Origin: Nitrospirota bacterium
GTDB taxonomy: Bacteria > Nitrospirota > 9FT-COMBO-42-15 > HDB-SIOI813
Length of the DNA stretch: 16,153 nt
NCBI GenBank assembly: GCA_023248365.1
Contig: JAHFER010000013.1
Location: 1 to 16,153 of the forward strand
Direction of reading: 5' to 3'
How positions within the stretch are numbered: position 1 is the stretch's first letter; each line of letters opens with the position of its first letter. Under the pieces are notes generated by a model, which saw nothing but the letters and a program-made list of their open reading frames with translations, was not told the DNA's origin and made no database searches. The position numbers and the translations under genes are program-made. Below, in pieces: positions 13,981 to 16,153 of this stretch.

Positions 13981-15105
13981 ATGCACAAAATACACAAATT
14001 AATAATAAAACCATTTTTCATATTAACAATATTATTTCTAATCATATCTCGAGCCCCATCTGTTGTTCTTCCTGCTGAAGGAAATGAGAAATCTCATACG
14101 ACGCATTCTGTCATAGACGACTATGATCCTTTAACCGGACAACCCAAATGTATCAACTGCCATAATGGAGAGGCAAAACCTTCAATTGACTATACCCGTG
14201 ATGCCTCATGCCTTCAATGTCACAATTCAGGATTCAGCGATAAATACCTTGCGATTGACTCTAAATTTGATAAAACTATTATTGCATCCGCTGAGCAAAA
14301 TCCCCCCACCCCCCCTTTAACAAAGGGGGGAAACGACTATCTCTCCCCTTTAACAAAGGGGGAGAACAAACATCTCCCCCCTTTAGAAAAGGGGGGCAAG
14401 GGGGGATTTGAGAAAGTATCCCACGCCAATATGATGTTGATACCAGCGGGGGAATTCACAATGGGTTCAAATGATTGGTGGCCCAAGTGCCAGCCTGAGC
14501 ACAAGGTGTCTCTCAATGCCTTTTATATGGATAAATACGAGGTTACAAATAAACAGTACAAAAAATTTGTAACCGCAACCAAACGCGAGCCGCCTGCCGA
14601 TTGGGATAATGGGAAAATACCAAAAGGCCGGGAAAATCATCCTGTTGTATTTGTAAGCTGGTTTGATGGAAACGACTTCTGCAAGTGGGATGGTAAAAGG
14701 CTTCCCACCGAAGCCGAGTGGGAAAAGGCCGCACGCGGCACAGATGGAAGAACCTTCCCATGGGGAAATAAGTTTGATGCTAAAAAAGGAAACATGCCCC
14801 AGTTGGGAAAGGGTGACACAATGCCTGTGGGAAGTTTTGAAAATGGTAAAAGCCCTTATGGACTTTATGATATGGCAGGAAATGTATTTGAGTGGACATT
14901 TGACTGGTTTAAACCATATCCCGGGAATACTCATCCCGATGAGAACTACGGGGAAAAGTATAAGGTTGTAAGAGGCGGTTCCTGGTACGATTGCACTTAT
15001 TATAAATGCGGGATAAGCTCCCCAACTTACAACAGAATATTTTTCAATCCCAATACAACTAACAACAACTTCGGCTTTAGATGTGCAAAAGATGCGGACA
15101 AATAG
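13981..15105 (+). CDS. Diheme cytochrome-SUMF1 (formylglycine-generating-enzyme-like) fusion
   Basis: Encodes 374 residues. An N-terminal hydrophobic segment (about 10-30) targets it for export. Two heme motifs follow, CINCH (57-61) and CLQCH (77-81). Residues about 107-145 are a proline/lysine/glycine linker with three PLTKG/PLEKG-type units, encoded by palindromic DNA repeats. The SUMF1 domain (about 147-370) has the family landmarks IPAGEFTMGS, DKYEVTNKQY, RLPTEAEWEKAARG, GNVFEW, RGGSW and GFRC. Cys338 and Cys343 have the Cys-x4-Cys spacing of the copper-binding pair in true formylglycine-generating enzymes, but sit one residue further from RGGS, so catalysis is uncertain. GGGGA at 13969-13973 is a usable ribosome binding site. 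The fusion suggests a redox-linked exported role; its substrate is unknown. Confidence 0.88.
   Translation: MHKIHKLIIKPFFILTILFLIISRAPSVVLPAEGNEKSHTTHSVIDDYDPLTGQPKCINCHNGEAKPSIDYTRDASCLQCHNSGFSDKYLAIDSKFDKTIIASAEQNPPTPPLTKGGNDYLSPLTKGENKHLPPLEKGGKGGFEKVSHANMMLIPAGEFTMGSNDWWPKCQPEHKVSLNAFYMDKYEVTNKQYKKFVTATKREPPADWDNGKIPKGRENHPVVFVSWFDGNDFCKWDGKRLPTEAEWEKAARGTDGRTFPWGNKFDAKKGNMPQLGKGDTMPVGSFENGKSPYGLYDMAGNVFEWTFDWFKPYPGNTHPDENYGEKYKVVRGGSWYDCTYYKCGISSPTYNRIFFNPNTTNNNFGFRCAKDADK
14310..14412. repeat. Three palindromic CCCCTTT-AAAGGGG repeat units inside a gene
   Basis: Unit 1 (14310-14330) and unit 3 (14376-14396) each have CCCCCCTTT/AAAGGGGGG arms around a 3-base loop. Unit 2 (14342-14365) is a CTCCCCTTT/AAAGGGGGAG variant. 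A G-rich tail runs to about 14412. This resembles dispersed repeats common in environmental genomes. The array keeps the reading frame and encodes the linker between the heme and SUMF1 domains. Confidence 0.85.
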
Positions 15106-15114
15106 ATGAAAATT

Positions 15115-15207
15115 AACCACAGAGACACAGAGTAAAGTCAACCATTAAAAATATATTTTTGAACTTTACTCTGTGCCTCTGTGTCTCTGTGGTTTGATTG
15201 TTTTTTT
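15115..15207 (+). repeat. Long inverted repeat, possible terminator
   Basis: AACCACAGAGACACAGAG (15115-15132) and CTCTGTGTCTCTGTGGTT (15177-15194) are perfect 18-bp inverted arms. A second register, CACAGAGTAAAGT (15126-15138) with ACTTTACTCTGTG (15163-15175), competes for the left arm. Seven T residues (15201-15207) follow six bases later. It resembles dispersed CACAGAGACACAGAG repeats and may act as a terminator between the two SUMF1 genes. Confidence 0.75.
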
Positions 15208-15228
15208 ATTGAAAGGAGATAGTTTTTT

Positions 15229-16020
15229 ATGTGGATGATTGTATTATTGATAGTCACTTTTATATTTACCGGCTGTTCACCACAGCCGCCCAAAGACATG
15301 GCATATGTCCCAAAGGGTGAATTTATAATGGGGAGTAATGATGTAGATACTGAGGCAAAGTCACTGCAATACGGGAACAAGAAACCCTGGTTTGCCAATG
15401 AAGGCCCTGAGAGAAAGATCAGCTTAAACTCGTTCTTTATTGATAAGTACGAGCTCTCTATCAAAAAGTACAAGCAGTTTGTGGATGCAACAAAACACGA
15501 AGCCCCTGATTATTTCAACACCATAGACTTGTCTAAAGTGGAGAACTTACCTGTTGTCGGTGTAACATGGTTTGATGCAAAGGCATTCTGTAAGTGGGAG
15601 GGTAAGAGGCTTCCAACTGAAGCAGAATGGGAAAAGGCCGCACGTGGCACAGACGGAAGAAAGTTCCCGTGGGGAAATGAGTTTGATACTGCTAAGGTAA
15701 ATGGCGCAGGTAATCACATGGGACCTATGGATGTTACAAGTTTAGATGCTGGTAAGAGCCCGTACGGATTACACCACATGTCAGGAAATGCCTATGAATG
15801 GACCGCGAGCTGGTATGAAAAGTATGAAGGAAATAAATTTGATGATGAGGACTACGGAAAGAATTTTATGACAGTACGAGGTGGAAGCTGGGGAGGGCTT
15901 GGGCATTACTCTTTAAATATCTACCTGAGGACAACATACAGATTCCCTGTTCCTCCGGCAGCCAAATTTGAAGACCTCGGTTTCAGATGCGCCAGTGATG
16001 TTGCCGGGGACAGTAAATAA
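15229..16020 (+). CDS. SUMF1-domain lipoprotein, catalytic cysteines absent
   Basis: Encodes 263 residues. AAAGGAGAT (15212-15220) precedes the ATG. The signal sequence ends FTGC, making Cys16 the lipidation site with Ser at +2. The SUMF1 domain (about 24-255) has VPKGEFIMGS, DKYELSIKKY, RLPTEAEWEKAARG, GNAYEW, VRGGSW and LGFRC. After RGGSW the sequence is GGLGHYSLN, with no cysteine pair, so formylglycine-generating activity by the known mechanism is unlikely; a binding or structural role is possible. It is a close paralog of the preceding SUMF1 domain, with near-identical DNA around the RLPTEAEWEKAARG segment. Its stop abuts the next ATG. Confidence 0.9.
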   Translation: MWMIVLLIVTFIFTGCSPQPPKDMAYVPKGEFIMGSNDVDTEAKSLQYGNKKPWFANEGPERKISLNSFFIDKYELSIKKYKQFVDATKHEAPDYFNTIDLSKVENLPVVGVTWFDAKAFCKWEGKRLPTEAEWEKAARGTDGRKFPWGNEFDTAKVNGAGNHMGPMDVTSLDAGKSPYGLHHMSGNAYEWTASWYEKYEGNKFDDEDYGKNFMTVRGGSWGGLGHYSLNIYLRTTYRFPVPPAAKFEDLGFRCASDVAGDSK

Positions 16021-16153
16021 ATGCGGGAAAAGGAGATCCTCAGGGAGCATATCGCCCGTCATAATATGAAGCATACCCGTCAGAGGGAACTTATCCTTGA
16101 AACTTTTATAAGGACAGGCGGTCATGTTAGTGCAGAGGATTTATACAATAAGG
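16021..16153 (+). CDS. Fur-family metal/peroxide-responsive regulator, N-terminal fragment
   Basis: The ATG directly follows the TAA of the SUMF1 lipoprotein gene, and the frame stays open to the window end (44 codons). The visible part contains HNMKHTRQRELILETF and GGHVSAEDLYNK. These match the start of the winged-helix domain of Fur/PerR/Zur proteins, where T-x-QR and GHxSAEDLY are hallmark segments. Metal-binding residues lie beyond the edge, so Fur, PerR and Zur cannot be told apart. The abutting start suggests translational coupling with the SUMF1 gene. Confidence 0.85.
   Translation, partial: MREKEILREHIARHNMKHTRQRELILETFIRTGGHVSAEDLYNK

Noticed and set aside
14310..14396. Possible CRISPR array from the three repeated palindromes
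   Set aside because: Repeat units are imperfect, the spacers between them are only about 11 bases, and the reading frame runs through; this is a dispersed palindromic repeat.
14467..15141. Long minus-strand reading frame of 224 codons
   Set aside because: It is antisense to the SUMF1 domain, whose family motifs on the plus strand are unambiguous.

Overview
The window reads as an AT-rich chromosomal segment from a Gram-negative, probably anaerobic bacterium. The evidence is lipoprotein signal peptides, an outer-membrane beta-barrel, periplasmic or secreted multiheme c-type cytochromes, and a sigma-54 activator. The gene families (MXAN_6640-type metalloprotease with a CFI-box tail, NHL-repeat proteins beside cytochromes, SUMF1 proteins) would suit Desulfobacterota or Nitrospirota, but the sequence alone does not settle the phylum.

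Left part (1-4380): a small secreted protein of unknown function (85-624) ends at a clear intrinsic terminator. It is followed by a 140-bp MITE-like element with 18-bp terminal inverted repeats. Two minus-strand genes come next: a LysM-NlpC/P60 cell-wall hydrolase and a large exported zinc-metalloprotease-like protein with a CFI-box C-terminus. A palindrome-bearing spacer separates the latter from tRNA-Leu(UAA).

Regulatory part (4381-7459): a STAS-PilZ fusion protein is preceded by a sigma-70-like and a good sigma-54-like promoter. It is followed by a sigma-54-dependent activator with a PocR-like sensor domain. A roughly 330-bp spacer with palindromes and a second near-consensus sigma-54 promoter then leads into the cytochrome locus.

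Electron-transfer part (7460-13880): a pentaheme cytochrome, an NHL beta-propeller lipoprotein, a tetraheme cytochrome, a 607-residue outer-membrane beta-barrel, a second NHL protein and a monoheme cytochrome c lipoprotein lie on one strand, mostly with short spacers. This set of secreted multiheme cytochromes, beta-propellers and a beta-barrel resembles gene neighbourhoods of extracellular cytochrome (nanowire-type) systems. The working hypothesis is a regulated extracellular electron-transfer module.

Right part (13881-16153): a dRS3-like repeat pair, a diheme-SUMF1 fusion whose linker is encoded by three palindromic repeat units, another long inverted repeat, a SUMF1 lipoprotein paralog and, directly abutting it, the start of a Fur-family regulator cut by the window end.
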